A stretch of DNA of 13,468 nucleotides. Source: DASPXY01 sp038227745 (lineage in GTDB: Bacteria; Planctomycetota; Planctomycetia; Gemmatales; Gemmataceae). Location of the stretch: assembly GCA_038227745.1 (NCBI GenBank), contig JBBRPS010000205.1:1-13468 (forward strand), given 5' to 3'. Every line of letters begins with the position of its first letter. Position 1 is the stretch's first letter. The notes under the pieces are model-generated. The model saw only the letters and a program-made list of their open reading frames with translations, was not told the origin of the DNA and made no database searches. Shown piece by piece: positions 1 to 8,023 of this stretch. The position numbers were made by a program, and so were the translations under genes.

Positions 1-16
1 ACGACCTCGTTCGCGG

Positions 17-2554
17 TTACTGATTGAACACGAACTCCTTCGTGTTGATGAGCGCCCAGATGATGTTCTCGTAGGCGACCCGCTTGTTGCTCGCGTGCAG
101 CGCGATGTTCTCCAGGGCCAGGCGCATCTGCCCCTCGGTCGGTCGCCGCGAGAACGCCCACAGGAACAGCTCCTCGACTTTCTCGCGGTCGGGCCGCGGG
201 TCCTTGGTCAGTTGCTCGGCCCGGCCGCCCGCCCGCGCCACCTTGTCCTGTACCTCCTGCGAGTTCAGCAGGTGCAGCGCCTGGGCCAGGTTCGCCTCCG
301 TCACGCGCTCGCACTCGCAGGCGCTGATGCGCTGCGGCCGACCGAACACGTCGAGGAAGTACGACGCGAACGATTCGTCGGGCAGCATGATCGCCCGCCG
401 CGGCGAGTGCCGGTCGCCCGGCAGGCCCGCGAAGGTCGGCGTGCTGTTCGTCACCTGCGTGACCGCGTCGAACAGCACCTCGGCCGGCACCCGCCGCGGA
501 TAGTAGCGCGCGTAACTGCGCTTGTCGTGCTTGTTGAACTCGTTCGGGATCGCGCTGAGCTGGTAGGTCCGGCTCTTGACGATCGTCTTGATGAGCCGCT
601 TGAGGCTGAATTTGCTGTCGAGCAGGTCCTTCGCCAGGGCGTCGAGCAGCTCGGGGTTCGACGGCGGGTTAGTGACGCGCATGTCGTCGAGGGGATCGAC
701 GAGGCCGCGCCCGAAGAAGTGCGCCCAGTAGCGGTTCGCCACCGCCCGCGCGAAGAACGGGTTGTCGGCGCTGACCATCCAATCGACCAACCGCTGGCGC
801 GGGTCCTCGCCGGGGCTGACCTTGACCGTCGCGCCGTCCAGCGGCCGGATGTCGGCGGCCTTGTTGGTCCGCTTGTTGGTCACGTTGCCCGTCGTCTTGG
901 TGTAGATCACCTGGCGCTGGTTCTGGCCCTGCACGACCACGCCGGGCTGTGGGGCGACCTTGCGGCCGAGGCGCCCGTAGAAGGCGGCGATGCCCCAGTA
1001 GTCGTCCTGGCTCCATTTCTCATACGGGTGGTGGTGGCACTGCGCGCACGCCATGCGCACGCCGAGGAACACCTGGGCCGCGTCGTCCACGAACTGCTCG
1101 GGCGTCTTGATGTCCTTGTACCAGACGACCGGCGGGTTCTTGGTCTCGTCGCCGGTGGAGACGAGGATTTCGCGGACGAACTCGTCGTAGGGCTTGTCGG
1201 CGGCGATGCTCTCGCGGATCCAGTTATGGAAGGCGAAGGTGCCGAAGGCCCGGGCGGCCTGATTGCCGCGGCGGACGCGGAGCACATCGGCCCAGCGGTT
1301 CGCGAAGAAGTAGGCGTACTCCGGCGACTCCAGCAGGCGGTCGATCAGCTTGTCGCGCTTGTCGGCGGAATTGTCCGCGAGGAATGCCTTGATCTGCTCC
1401 GGCGTGGGCAGGGTGCCGGTGATGTCGAGCGCGACGCGGCGGATGAACTGCTCGTCGCTGCACAGGTCCGACGGGACGATGCCCAGTTCCTTCCACTGCT
1501 TGTGGGTGAAGCGGTCCACGATGGTCTTCTGCTCGAACGGGTAGTCGGGGATCTTGAGGCCCAGCGGCACGGTGGCGCGGAAGACGGCGACCTGGCTCTG
1601 GTAGCGGGCCATCACGGCGGTCTCGCCACTCAGTTCCAGCGTGCGCACCAGGCCGGTGCCGTCCACGACGGCGACGTCCTGGTCGTTGCTCTCGTACTGG
1701 GCCAGTCGCGTCACGTCCAGCACGGTGTCGTCGCTGTAGTGGGCGTAGACGGCGAACTGCTGGCGGTTGTTGCGCGAGACGATGCGGTGCTCGGGGAAGA
1801 CGGTGATTTTCGTCACAACGGGATCGTCCTTGTCGCCGTAGGGCGTACCGGACGCGATCCAGCGGCGCAGGACCTTGTACTCGTCGGAATCGATGTCGAG
1901 GCGCTTGCCACCGCCGTGGGCCATGGCGCCGACCGCCTTGAGGAGCAGCAGACTGCTCTCGGGGGCGGCGAGGAAGAGGCGGCGGCCGCGCGCTTCCTTC
2001 ACGAGGGCGGCGTAGTCCACCTCGGGGACGAAGCCCAGCAGCGACAGGGCAAAGCCGTTCTGGCCCCCGGACTTGCCGTGGCAGCCGCCGGAGTTGCAGC
2101 CCAGCTTCGTGAAGATCGGCACCACGCTGTTGGCGAAGTTGATCGGCAGGTCCTCGCCGATCGACTTGGTCTGGATCTTCACCGTGGCGGCGTGGTTGCC
2201 GTAGCGGGCGGTGACGGTGGTGGTGCCGTTGCCGACTGGGACAACGCGGCCCGAGGGCGTGACGCGGACGACCTTGGTGTCGGCCACGTCGTACTTGACG
2301 TCGCCGCTCAGGTCCTGCGTCCGCCCCTGGGCGAGCGTGCCGGAAACGATGATCTGGGCGGCGTCGTCGCCGCCGATCAGGGACACGGTGGACGGGTAGG
2401 CGGCGAGTTTCTGGATTTGGCCCGGCGCGGGCAGGGCGACCTCGCTCTTCGGCGCCTTGGTCTTGCCGTACAGATCGGCGGCACTGGCGACCCGCGATCC
2501 TCCGAGGACCACGAGGGCGGCCAGGGCCAGCCGCCGCAGCGTTGTGAACTTCAT
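17..2554 (-). CDS. Secreted planctomycete DUF1549/DUF1553 protein with Ig-like and heme-c-like motifs
   Basis: This 845-residue protein has the architecture of the planctomycete PSCyt2/PSD1 family. A Sec signal peptide is visible at residues 1-25 (basic start, hydrophobic core, cut near ASA-AD). An Ig-like (BIG2-type) domain covers about 50-130 and a second Ig-like stretch about 245-330. A cytochrome-like motif with wide spacing, C153-x4-C158-H159, lies between them. DUF1549 spans about 340-530 and ends in a canonical C503-A-Q-C506-H507 heme-c motif. DUF1553 spans about 585-835 and includes NPFFARAVANRYWAHFFGRG. The family is exported and is often found beside DUF1501 proteins; its reaction is not established, and a role in breaking down complex carbon or in electron transfer is inference. 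The ATG at 2554 is supported by a strong Shine-Dalgarno sequence (AAGGGGGG, 7 bases upstream). It lies 100 bases downstream of the MazF gene and may have its own promoter. The protein appears intact. A DUF1501 partner, if present, would lie beyond the left edge. Confidence 0.92.
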   Translation of the reverse strand: MKFTTLRRLALAALVVLGGSRVASAADLYGKTKAPKSEVALPAPGQIQKLAAYPSTVSLIGGDDAAQIIVSGTLAQGRTQDLSGDVKYDVADTKVVRVTPSGRVVPVGNGTTTVTARYGNHAATVKIQTKSIGEDLPINFANSVVPIFTKLGCNSGGCHGKSGGQNGFALSLLGFVPEVDYAALVKEARGRRLFLAAPESSLLLLKAVGAMAHGGGKRLDIDSDEYKVLRRWIASGTPYGDKDDPVVTKITVFPEHRIVSRNNRQQFAVYAHYSDDTVLDVTRLAQYESNDQDVAVVDGTGLVRTLELSGETAVMARYQSQVAVFRATVPLGLKIPDYPFEQKTIVDRFTHKQWKELGIVPSDLCSDEQFIRRVALDITGTLPTPEQIKAFLADNSADKRDKLIDRLLESPEYAYFFANRWADVLRVRRGNQAARAFGTFAFHNWIRESIAADKPYDEFVREILVSTGDETKNPPVVWYKDIKTPEQFVDDAAQVFLGVRMACAQCHHHPYEKWSQDDYWGIAAFYGRLGRKVAPQPGVVVQGQNQRQVIYTKTTGNVTNKRTNKAADIRPLDGATVKVSPGEDPRQRLVDWMVSADNPFFARAVANRYWAHFFGRGLVDPLDDMRVTNPPSNPELLDALAKDLLDSKFSLKRLIKTIVKSRTYQLSAIPNEFNKHDKRSYARYYPRRVPAEVLFDAVTQVTNSTPTFAGLPGDRHSPRRAIMLPDESFASYFLDVFGRPQRISACECERVTEANLAQALHLLNSQEVQDKVARAGGRAEQLTKDPRPDREKVEELFLWAFSRRPTEGQMRLALENIALHASNKRVAYENIIWALINTKEFVFNQ

Positions 2555-2596
2555 CGGTTTACCCCCCTTACTGGTGAGCCGAACAGGCAGGACTGT

Positions 2597-2625
2597 ATTG
2601 TCCCCGGTCGGGGCGGGGAAAGCAA
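2597..2625 (-). promoter_or_regulatory. Weak sigma-70-like promoter candidate for the DUF1549 gene
   Basis: Read on the minus strand, TTGCTT (2620-2625) and GACAAT (2597-2602) are separated by exactly 17 bases, about 43 bases ahead of the ATG at 2554. The -35 matches the consensus at three of six positions and the -10 at four of six. The 100-base gap to the toxin gene leaves room for a separate promoter. The match is weak and could be chance. Confidence 0.22.
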
Positions 2626-2654
2626 TCGTTTCTTCCCGCCCGTCAGCCCGCGGC

Positions 2655-3011
2655 TCACGGCAGGTCGAGAGCCGACTTCAGGCAGTCGCCCGCCTGCTGG
2701 AGTAACGTGGCGGACAGGATACCGATGGTCCTCACGATTTTCATCTGCTCGACCGTGAACAGGTTCACACAGTTCACGACGGAGTTGTGGCGCAGGCCCG
2801 TCTGCTTGCCGTCGGGGGTGGAGACGTCGATGAAAAGTTGCGTCGGCTCCAGGGCACGCCTGGTGACGGTGGTGATCATGGCGAGGATGGTGTTGGTGAG
2901 GCGAGCGTTGTCCCGGTCGTTCTGGATGACCAGGGCGGGGCGGGATTTTGATTTGCCGCCCGCCGCAAAAGGCCAGTCCACCAGGACCACGTCGCCGCGC
3001 TGGAGGCTCAT
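2655..3011 (-). CDS. MazF/PemK-family endoribonuclease toxin
   Basis: This 118-residue protein has the expected length and motif order of MazF/PemK (CcdB-fold) toxins. It starts with the beta-strand motif RGDVVLVDWPF, followed by SRPALVIQ at 23-30 with the conserved R24. A strand with TILAMITT (41-48) ends in the conserved threonine pair. HNSVVNCVNLFTV (75-87) and IGILS (96-100) are typical of the C-terminal part. Family members cut mRNA at short sequence motifs and stop growth when their antitoxin is degraded. The ATG at 3011 overlaps the TGA of the upstream antitoxin in an ATGA arrangement, so translation is probably coupled. The expected active-site Arg and Thr are present and nothing is truncated, so the toxin is probably functional. 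The cleavage motif cannot be read from sequence. Confidence 0.85.
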   Translation of the reverse strand: MSLQRGDVVLVDWPFAAGGKSKSRPALVIQNDRDNARLTNTILAMITTVTRRALEPTQLFIDVSTPDGKQTGLRHNSVVNCVNLFTVEQMKIVRTIGILSATLLQQAGDCLKSALDLP

Positions 3012-3271
3012 GGCTGGCCCCGTGAGGGAAGCTCGTTGTAGCTGTCCAGGGCCGGATCATCCCAGCCCTCGCTGGCGGCGACGGCGTCCATGAGTGGGTA
3101 CGCTTCCCGGATGTCAAACGTCTCCTCCTGCGAGAGGCCGTTGAGGCGCTCGAAAAGATCCGCGCGCAACACGACATAGTTGTCTTGCGTTCGTGGATCG
3201 ACGACACGCAGGGGCTGGCCCGGCTGGGCGTCGAGGGCTTTCTGGAACGGTTCGGGAAGTTCGAGGCTCAT
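3008..3271 (-). CDS. Probable antitoxin of the MazF-like toxin (unrecognised family)
   Basis: This is an 87-residue acidic protein placed directly ahead of the MazF-like toxin with a four-base overlap, the usual antitoxin position. I do not recognise it as MazE/AbrB, Phd or RHH. The middle reads DPRTQDNYVVLRADLFERL (25-43), similar to small planctomycete and cyanobacterial proteins next to PemK toxins. The C-terminal half is rich in Asp and Glu and probably disordered, as expected for a segment that wraps the toxin. I chose the ATG at 3271 over the longer in-frame start at 3352 because it has a good Shine-Dalgarno sequence (GGAAAGGAG) six bases upstream and because the extra 27 residues are non-conserved-looking and would overlap the activator gene's stop. 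Function rests on context. Confidence 0.7.
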   Translation of the reverse strand: MSLELPEPFQKALDAQPGQPLRVVDPRTQDNYVVLRADLFERLNGLSQEETFDIREAYPLMDAVAASEGWDDPALDSYNELPSRGQP

Positions 3272-3277
3272 GGGATT

Positions 3278-3286
3278 CTCCTTTCC
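3278..3286 (-). promoter_or_regulatory. Ribosome binding site that sets the antitoxin start
   Basis: On the minus strand GGAAAGGAG lies six bases before the ATG at 3271. No comparable site precedes the longer in-frame start at 3352, so this site decides in favour of the 87-residue product. Confidence 0.7.
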
Positions 3287-3348
3287 GCCATCATACCGGG
3301 GCCGGGAGGCACCGGCCAAGCGGACTGCGGGGAAAGCCGCGCCCGCCT

Positions 3349-5034
<1,686 letters not shown>

Positions 5035-5063
5035 GGAAGGGTTCGCCACGTCACCGCGCTCAA

Positions 5064-5156
5064 AGAACGTGGGGCAAGTTGGCAACTTGCCGGGGAAAAT
5101 GGCAAGTTGCCAACTTGCCGGGGAAAATGGCAAGTTGGCAACTTGCCCCACGTTCT
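5064..5156. repeat. Three tandem 28-base palindromic repeats inside an inverted repeat
   Basis: Units start at 5073, 5101 and 5129. Each has a 19-base near-palindrome GGCAAGTTGGCAACTTGCC; the first two are followed by GGGGAAAAT, giving an exact 28-base period. Unit 2 differs at one central base (GTTGCCAAC). The array is framed by AGAACGTGG (5064-5072) and CCACGTTCT (5148-5156), so 5064-5091 and 5129-5156 form a 28-base inverted repeat with one mismatch. It lies between the amidohydrolase stop and the activator start, so it is probably transcribed and could fold as nested hairpins. It looks like a dispersed REP-like element, but no other copy is present in this window. Confidence 0.88.
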
Positions 5157-5187
5157 GCTAGGCCCTCTAAGCGCGCCCGAAGGCCGG

Positions 5188-6687
5188 TCACGCCTCCGGG
5201 CCGACCGGCACGGTCGGCTCCTGGCCGTCGCCGACCCACACCCAACCGTACTGCGTGTTGGTCGGCATCGGGTCGCGGCGGTACTCCTCGCGGAGCTGCG
5301 TCAGGCGGTCGGCGCGGATCGCCTGACGGCGGGCCTTCACGTCCACGTTGAACACCCGCGCCGCGTTCAGCCCGAAGATCTGGTTCTTGATCGCGTCGGT
5401 GAGTTGCGGATATTTGTACTTGTTCATCAGCTCGTCCGTCATCTTCAGCCGCCGCAGGCGCTCGATCTGGCCCTGCGGACTGCCGCCCCAGATCGAATCG
5501 GTCCCCCACAGAATGTGATCCGCCCCGGCCGTCTGGATCATCTGGCCGAGCATGTGCAGGCACTTCACCGGGTCGCTCATGGAGAGCTGGTGGAACGTGC
5601 TGCCCAGCTCGAAGTAGATGTTGCGGACCTTCGGGTTGCGGCGCAGGATGCGGAAGATCTCGCTGATCCAGGGGATCTCCTGGGGATCGTTGTTCTTCGG
5701 GTCGCGCACCGGCTTGCCGGTGCCGCGCGCCAAAAAGCCGGTGCCGCGGTAGGCGGAGTGGTAGACGATGAAGTTCAGGTCGGGGAAGTCGCGCGCCGCC
5801 CGCTCCAGGTCGTTCGGCGTGCAGGCCCGCTCGTTGAACGCGCCCAGGGGCAGGCCCTTGTGAACGCAGAGATTGCGAATGCCCAATTTGCGCGTCCGCT
5901 CCCAGAAGGGGTAGGCCACCTTCTCGTCGTCCATGAACCAGGGGCGCTCGCCCAGCTCGGCGCCGGTGTACATCTTCCAGGCGTCGATGCGCAGCTTCTT
6001 GACCTGGCGCTCCATCTCCTCGAACTCGGGCTTGCCGAGGTTCGGCCGCAGCAGGCCGTGCGACAGCACGCGCTGCGAGCCGGCCAGCTTGTTGACGTAC
6101 TCGCGCGTGGCGACCATCTGGTCGGGCGGCAGCGGGTTGGTGGTCCAGTTGCGCGACGGCACGCCGCTGATGATCGCCATCACCGTGTCGCTGTCGCCGA
6201 ACACCTCCTTGACGTAGTGGACGCGGTTGAGCAGCTCCAGGCGCTGCGGCGTCGTCTTGGTCCGGCCTTTCGGCCGCAGGAGGAAGAAGAAGAACAGCGT
6301 GCCCTTGGCCTCCTTGCTCTCGTACCACTTGCTGCCCAGGTCGATGTGGTGCGTCTGGACGTCGAAAATGAACTGGTTCTTGGGCCAGCGCTCGCGGAAG
6401 GCGTCCTGGTTCTGCACCTCGGCGGCGCCTACGTCGTAGCAGCGGCCGAAGGTCTCGTTGAGGGCGACGAGTGCGGCGGCCATGCCGGAGCCGGTGCGCA
6501 GGAAGGCGCGGCGGCTCAGGCCCTGCTTCTTCGCCGCCTCCTCGCTGAGCGCGGTGAGGCGGGCCTCGTACTCCTTCTGTTTCTGCGTCTGGTCGGGAGG
6601 GATGAACTCCTCATTGGAGGCGATGCGAGATGGGATCGGGAGCGGGGCCTCGGCCTCTGCGTCGAGGTCACATTGACGGACCCACAT
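5188..6687 (-). CDS. Tat-exported amidohydrolase_2 family protein
   Basis: This 499-residue protein carries a twin-arginine signal, SRRAFLRTG at 58-66, followed by the hydrophobic stretch MAAALVAL. An unusually long n-region of 57 residues comes first. The mature part looks like a metal-dependent TIM-barrel hydrolase of the amidohydrolase_2 type: first-strand motif FDVQTHHIDLG (108-118), a possible metal-region His in CVHKG (H276), IVYHSAYRG (H310), and the late Asp in WGTDSIWGG (D397). The usual Asp-x-His-x-His of strand 1 appears as D109-V-Q111-T-H113, so one expected metal ligand is Gln. Family members hydrolyse or decarboxylate ring or acyl substrates; the substrate here is unknown. The ATG at 6687 is chosen over longer starts because AGGAG lies six bases upstream and the preceding 83-base gap contains a hairpin. 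It sits 83 bases after the membrane-protein gene, in the same direction. Confidence 0.85.
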   Translation of the reverse strand: MWVRQCDLDAEAEAPLPIPSRIASNEEFIPPDQTQKQKEYEARLTALSEEAAKKQGLSRRAFLRTGSGMAAALVALNETFGRCYDVGAAEVQNQDAFRERWPKNQFIFDVQTHHIDLGSKWYESKEAKGTLFFFFLLRPKGRTKTTPQRLELLNRVHYVKEVFGDSDTVMAIISGVPSRNWTTNPLPPDQMVATREYVNKLAGSQRVLSHGLLRPNLGKPEFEEMERQVKKLRIDAWKMYTGAELGERPWFMDDEKVAYPFWERTRKLGIRNLCVHKGLPLGAFNERACTPNDLERAARDFPDLNFIVYHSAYRGTGFLARGTGKPVRDPKNNDPQEIPWISEIFRILRRNPKVRNIYFELGSTFHQLSMSDPVKCLHMLGQMIQTAGADHILWGTDSIWGGSPQGQIERLRRLKMTDELMNKYKYPQLTDAIKNQIFGLNAARVFNVDVKARRQAIRADRLTQLREEYRRDPMPTNTQYGWVWVGDGQEPTVPVGPEA

Positions 6688-6693
6688 GGCGTT

Positions 6694-6698
6694 CTCCT
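6694..6698 (-). promoter_or_regulatory. Ribosome binding site that sets the amidohydrolase start
   Basis: On the minus strand AGGAG is placed six bases before the ATG at 6687. The frame stays open far upstream, through the whole preceding gene to 7119, so this site is the main reason to start the protein at 6687. Confidence 0.7.
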
Positions 6699-6736
6699 GC
6701 GCTGGAAGTGGAGCGGGGACGGGGATAGGGAGCAAG

Positions 6737-6764
6737 CCCACCCGTTGCACCGGGTGGGGTTTTT
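6737..6764 (+). terminator. Rho-independent-terminator-like hairpin facing the plus strand
   Basis: CCCACCCG (6737-6744) pairs perfectly with CGGGTGGG (6751-6758) across a six-base loop, and a run of five T follows at 6760-6764. The T-tract makes it a terminator for rightward transcription only. Both neighbouring genes are on the minus strand and no plus-strand gene precedes it. It may block antisense transcripts or simply be a hairpin in the leader of the amidohydrolase gene. Confidence 0.4.
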
Positions 6765-6770
6765 CGGTCT

Positions 6771-7247
6771 TCAATGCTGCTCTTCGCTGTGCGCGGCCTC
6801 GTGGCCGTGGATGATACCGACGGGATGCTCGTGGCCGTGCATGTCCTCGTCCGGCGCCGGCTCCAGGCTGATCTCGGCGGGCGCCCAGCCCAGGAGGCCC
6901 TGCAACCAGCCGCAGAACAGCGCGACGGCCGCGAGCAGGCCGACGGCGCCGAGCTGCCACCAGAAGTTCGGGACGGTGACGATCGCCAGGCAGTTGCAGT
7001 CGCTCGGCGCCAGGCGCGACCAGACCAGGGCGGCGGTGAGGATCAGCAGCAGCACGGGCGCCCAGGCGCCGCGGGCCAGCACGGTCCAGGCCCGGTTCCA
7101 GTTCACGCCCCACAGCCACCAGGCGACCCAGGCGATCAGCAGCGCGTGGCGCAGCGCCAGCGCCCCCAGGCCGACGAGCAGCACGCCCAGGTTGGTGAGC
7201 AACTGCCAGAGGGTTTGCAGCAGACTGGTGTCGCCGATGTTCTCCAC
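6771..7247 (-). CDS. Small membrane protein with histidine-rich C-terminal tail
   Basis: I do not recognise this 158-residue protein. It has about three membrane segments: a long hydrophobic region at about 14-46 (possibly one or two helices), then about 61-80 and 94-116. A Cys pair, SDCNCL, lies at 82-87 in the loop between the last two helices. The final 22 residues contain seven histidines (H137, H139, H141, H147, H149, H153, H158) with several acidic residues, suggesting metal binding. A membrane metal-handling or respiratory accessory role would be inference only. It starts at GTG (7247); ATG is absent there, but a purine-rich GAGAGGGAAGG lies just upstream and a sigma-70-like promoter lies about 75 bases further up. 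It is the first gene of the leftward set, with the amidohydrolase 83 bases downstream. Confidence 0.72.
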   Translation of the reverse strand: MENIGDTSLLQTLWQLLTNLGVLLVGLGALALRHALLIAWVAWWLWGVNWNRAWTVLARGAWAPVLLLILTAALVWSRLAPSDCNCLAIVTVPNFWWQLGAVGLLAAVALFCGWLQGLLGWAPAEISLEPAPDEDMHGHEHPVGIIHGHEAAHSEEQH

Positions 7248-7322
7248 GACCTTCCCTCTCGCCCTGCCGGCCTGGCGCGGCCGTGTGTGTCGCTCCCCGA
7301 ACGGGACTCAGCCAAGGCTACA

Positions 7323-7351
7323 CTATTAGACGACGCTGCCCCTTTCGTCAA
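7323..7351 (-). promoter_or_regulatory. Sigma-70-like promoter for the leftward gene set
   Basis: Read on the minus strand, TTGACG (7346-7351) and TAATAG (7323-7328) are exactly 17 bases apart. The -35 matches consensus at five of six positions and the -10 at three of six. Transcription would begin near 7316 and reach the GTG start at 7247 after a leader of about 70 bases. It is the best housekeeping-type promoter I found in this intergenic region. Confidence 0.45.
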
Positions 7352-7597
7352 CGCGCCGGGCGGCAGCGGCCCCCACCCGTCCGCTAAATAAGACCAGGCG
7401 AGAGGAAAAGCGAGCGGCGGGGCTTGCCCTCGCTCGAACCGCCGCGCGGCCTCCACGATTGCCCACGGAACGAACAGCGCCGCCCAGATACCAGACTTTC
7501 CAAAGAGACTATTTTATCTTCTTGCCAACCGTCCATTCCCCTGATACACTGGGGGAAACATGGGTTGCGGAAAACAGAGGCACTTCTAGTAAACGAG

Positions 7598-7612
7598 TGG
7601 CATTCGGATTGC
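7598..7612 (+). promoter_or_regulatory. Candidate sigma-54 (-24/-12) promoter
   Basis: TGGCATTCGGATTGC has the invariant GG and GC separated by 10 bases, with TGGCA in the -24 element and TTGC in the -12 element; the consensus is TGGCACG-N4-TTGC. It points right, toward the glycosyltransferase gene about 410 bases downstream, which would give a long leader. A sigma-54 activator is encoded at 3349-5034 in this window, but a link between the two is inference. Confidence 0.42.
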
Positions 7613-8023
7613 CTGTATTGCCTCCCGGATTGGGGAATATTTTGGCAGAGAAAGGTCCTGAGTCGCGAGCACCCCTCCCAAGACTCCGTGCTCGCGTGAT
7701 CGCTCGCTGAGCCGCCGTGAATTCCGTCTTTCGCCTGCCGTCCCCAGGCCTTGCGGAAGCCCTCCTGCAGCCGGCGCCGGCGAAATTCGCTCGCCCAGAA
7801 TGTCAAGAAGATTCATCCCGTATATGGATTGACCGCACAGGATTCTTGAATCTTCATTCGGTCGTTGACGGAGTTTTCACAAACCGCGCTGAAACCGGGT
7901 CGCCGTTCGACAGAGGTATAGCTCCCTCGCCGCCGTGCCGAGGAGCCCACTCTGCCGCGGGAGGCTCCCGCCCAGACTCGCAAGCCCCGCAGCGCCAGGC
8001 CACACCTCAAGGAGGATCACCGC

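Larger units (their letters stand above)
7248..8023. other. Long divergent intergenic region without a convincing gene
   Basis: This stretch separates the leftward genes from the rightward glycosyltransferase cluster. From 7248 to about 7440 it is GC-rich and holds the leftward promoter. From about 7490 to 7670 it is clearly less GC-rich than the rest of the window, with runs such as ACTATTTTATCTTC, and it contains the sigma-54-like site. Open frames of up to 140 codons exist here, but they overlap each other on both strands, lack good ribosome binding sites and show no recognisable motif. An imperfect inverted repeat, CGAGCG (7411-7416) with CGCTCG (7431-7436), could be an activator site. 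The last 20 bases hold the ribosome binding site of the first glycosyltransferase. Confidence 0.6.

Noticed and set aside
2612..2644. Terminator after the toxin gene (GC-rich hairpin GGGCGGG with CCCGCCC)
   Set aside because: The stem contains a bulge and no T-tract follows on the minus strand, so it does not meet the usual terminator pattern.
95..2758. An 887-codon plus-strand open frame opposite the DUF1549 gene
   Set aside because: It is antisense to a gene with signal peptide, domains and ribosome site. The composition is typical of a high-GC shadow frame.
5035..5151. A 39-residue N-terminal extension of the sigma-54 activator
   Set aside because: The extra residues are encoded by the tandem repeat array and the flanking gap, and they do not resemble any domain. 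The ATG at 5034 directly precedes a normal GAF-domain start.
5064..5156. CRISPR array interpretation of the regular 28-base repeats
   Set aside because: The repeats are directly adjacent with no unique spacers, and no cas gene is present.
6688..7119. An N-terminal extension of the amidohydrolase through the membrane-protein gene
   Set aside because: It would overlap another gene out of frame and cross the hairpin at 6737-6764. A good ribosome site supports the start at 6687.
7424..7710. Plus-strand open frames of 91 and 83 codons in the low-GC stretch
   Set aside because: They overlap each other in different frames, lack motifs and ribosome sites, and lie across the sigma-54-like site.
7384..7816. 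Minus-strand open frames of 140 and 76 codons in the intergenic region
   Set aside because: They overlap in different frames, have no clear ribosome site and show no recognisable domain. The faint similarity of the 76-codon frame to an arginyl-tRNA synthetase start is too short to call.
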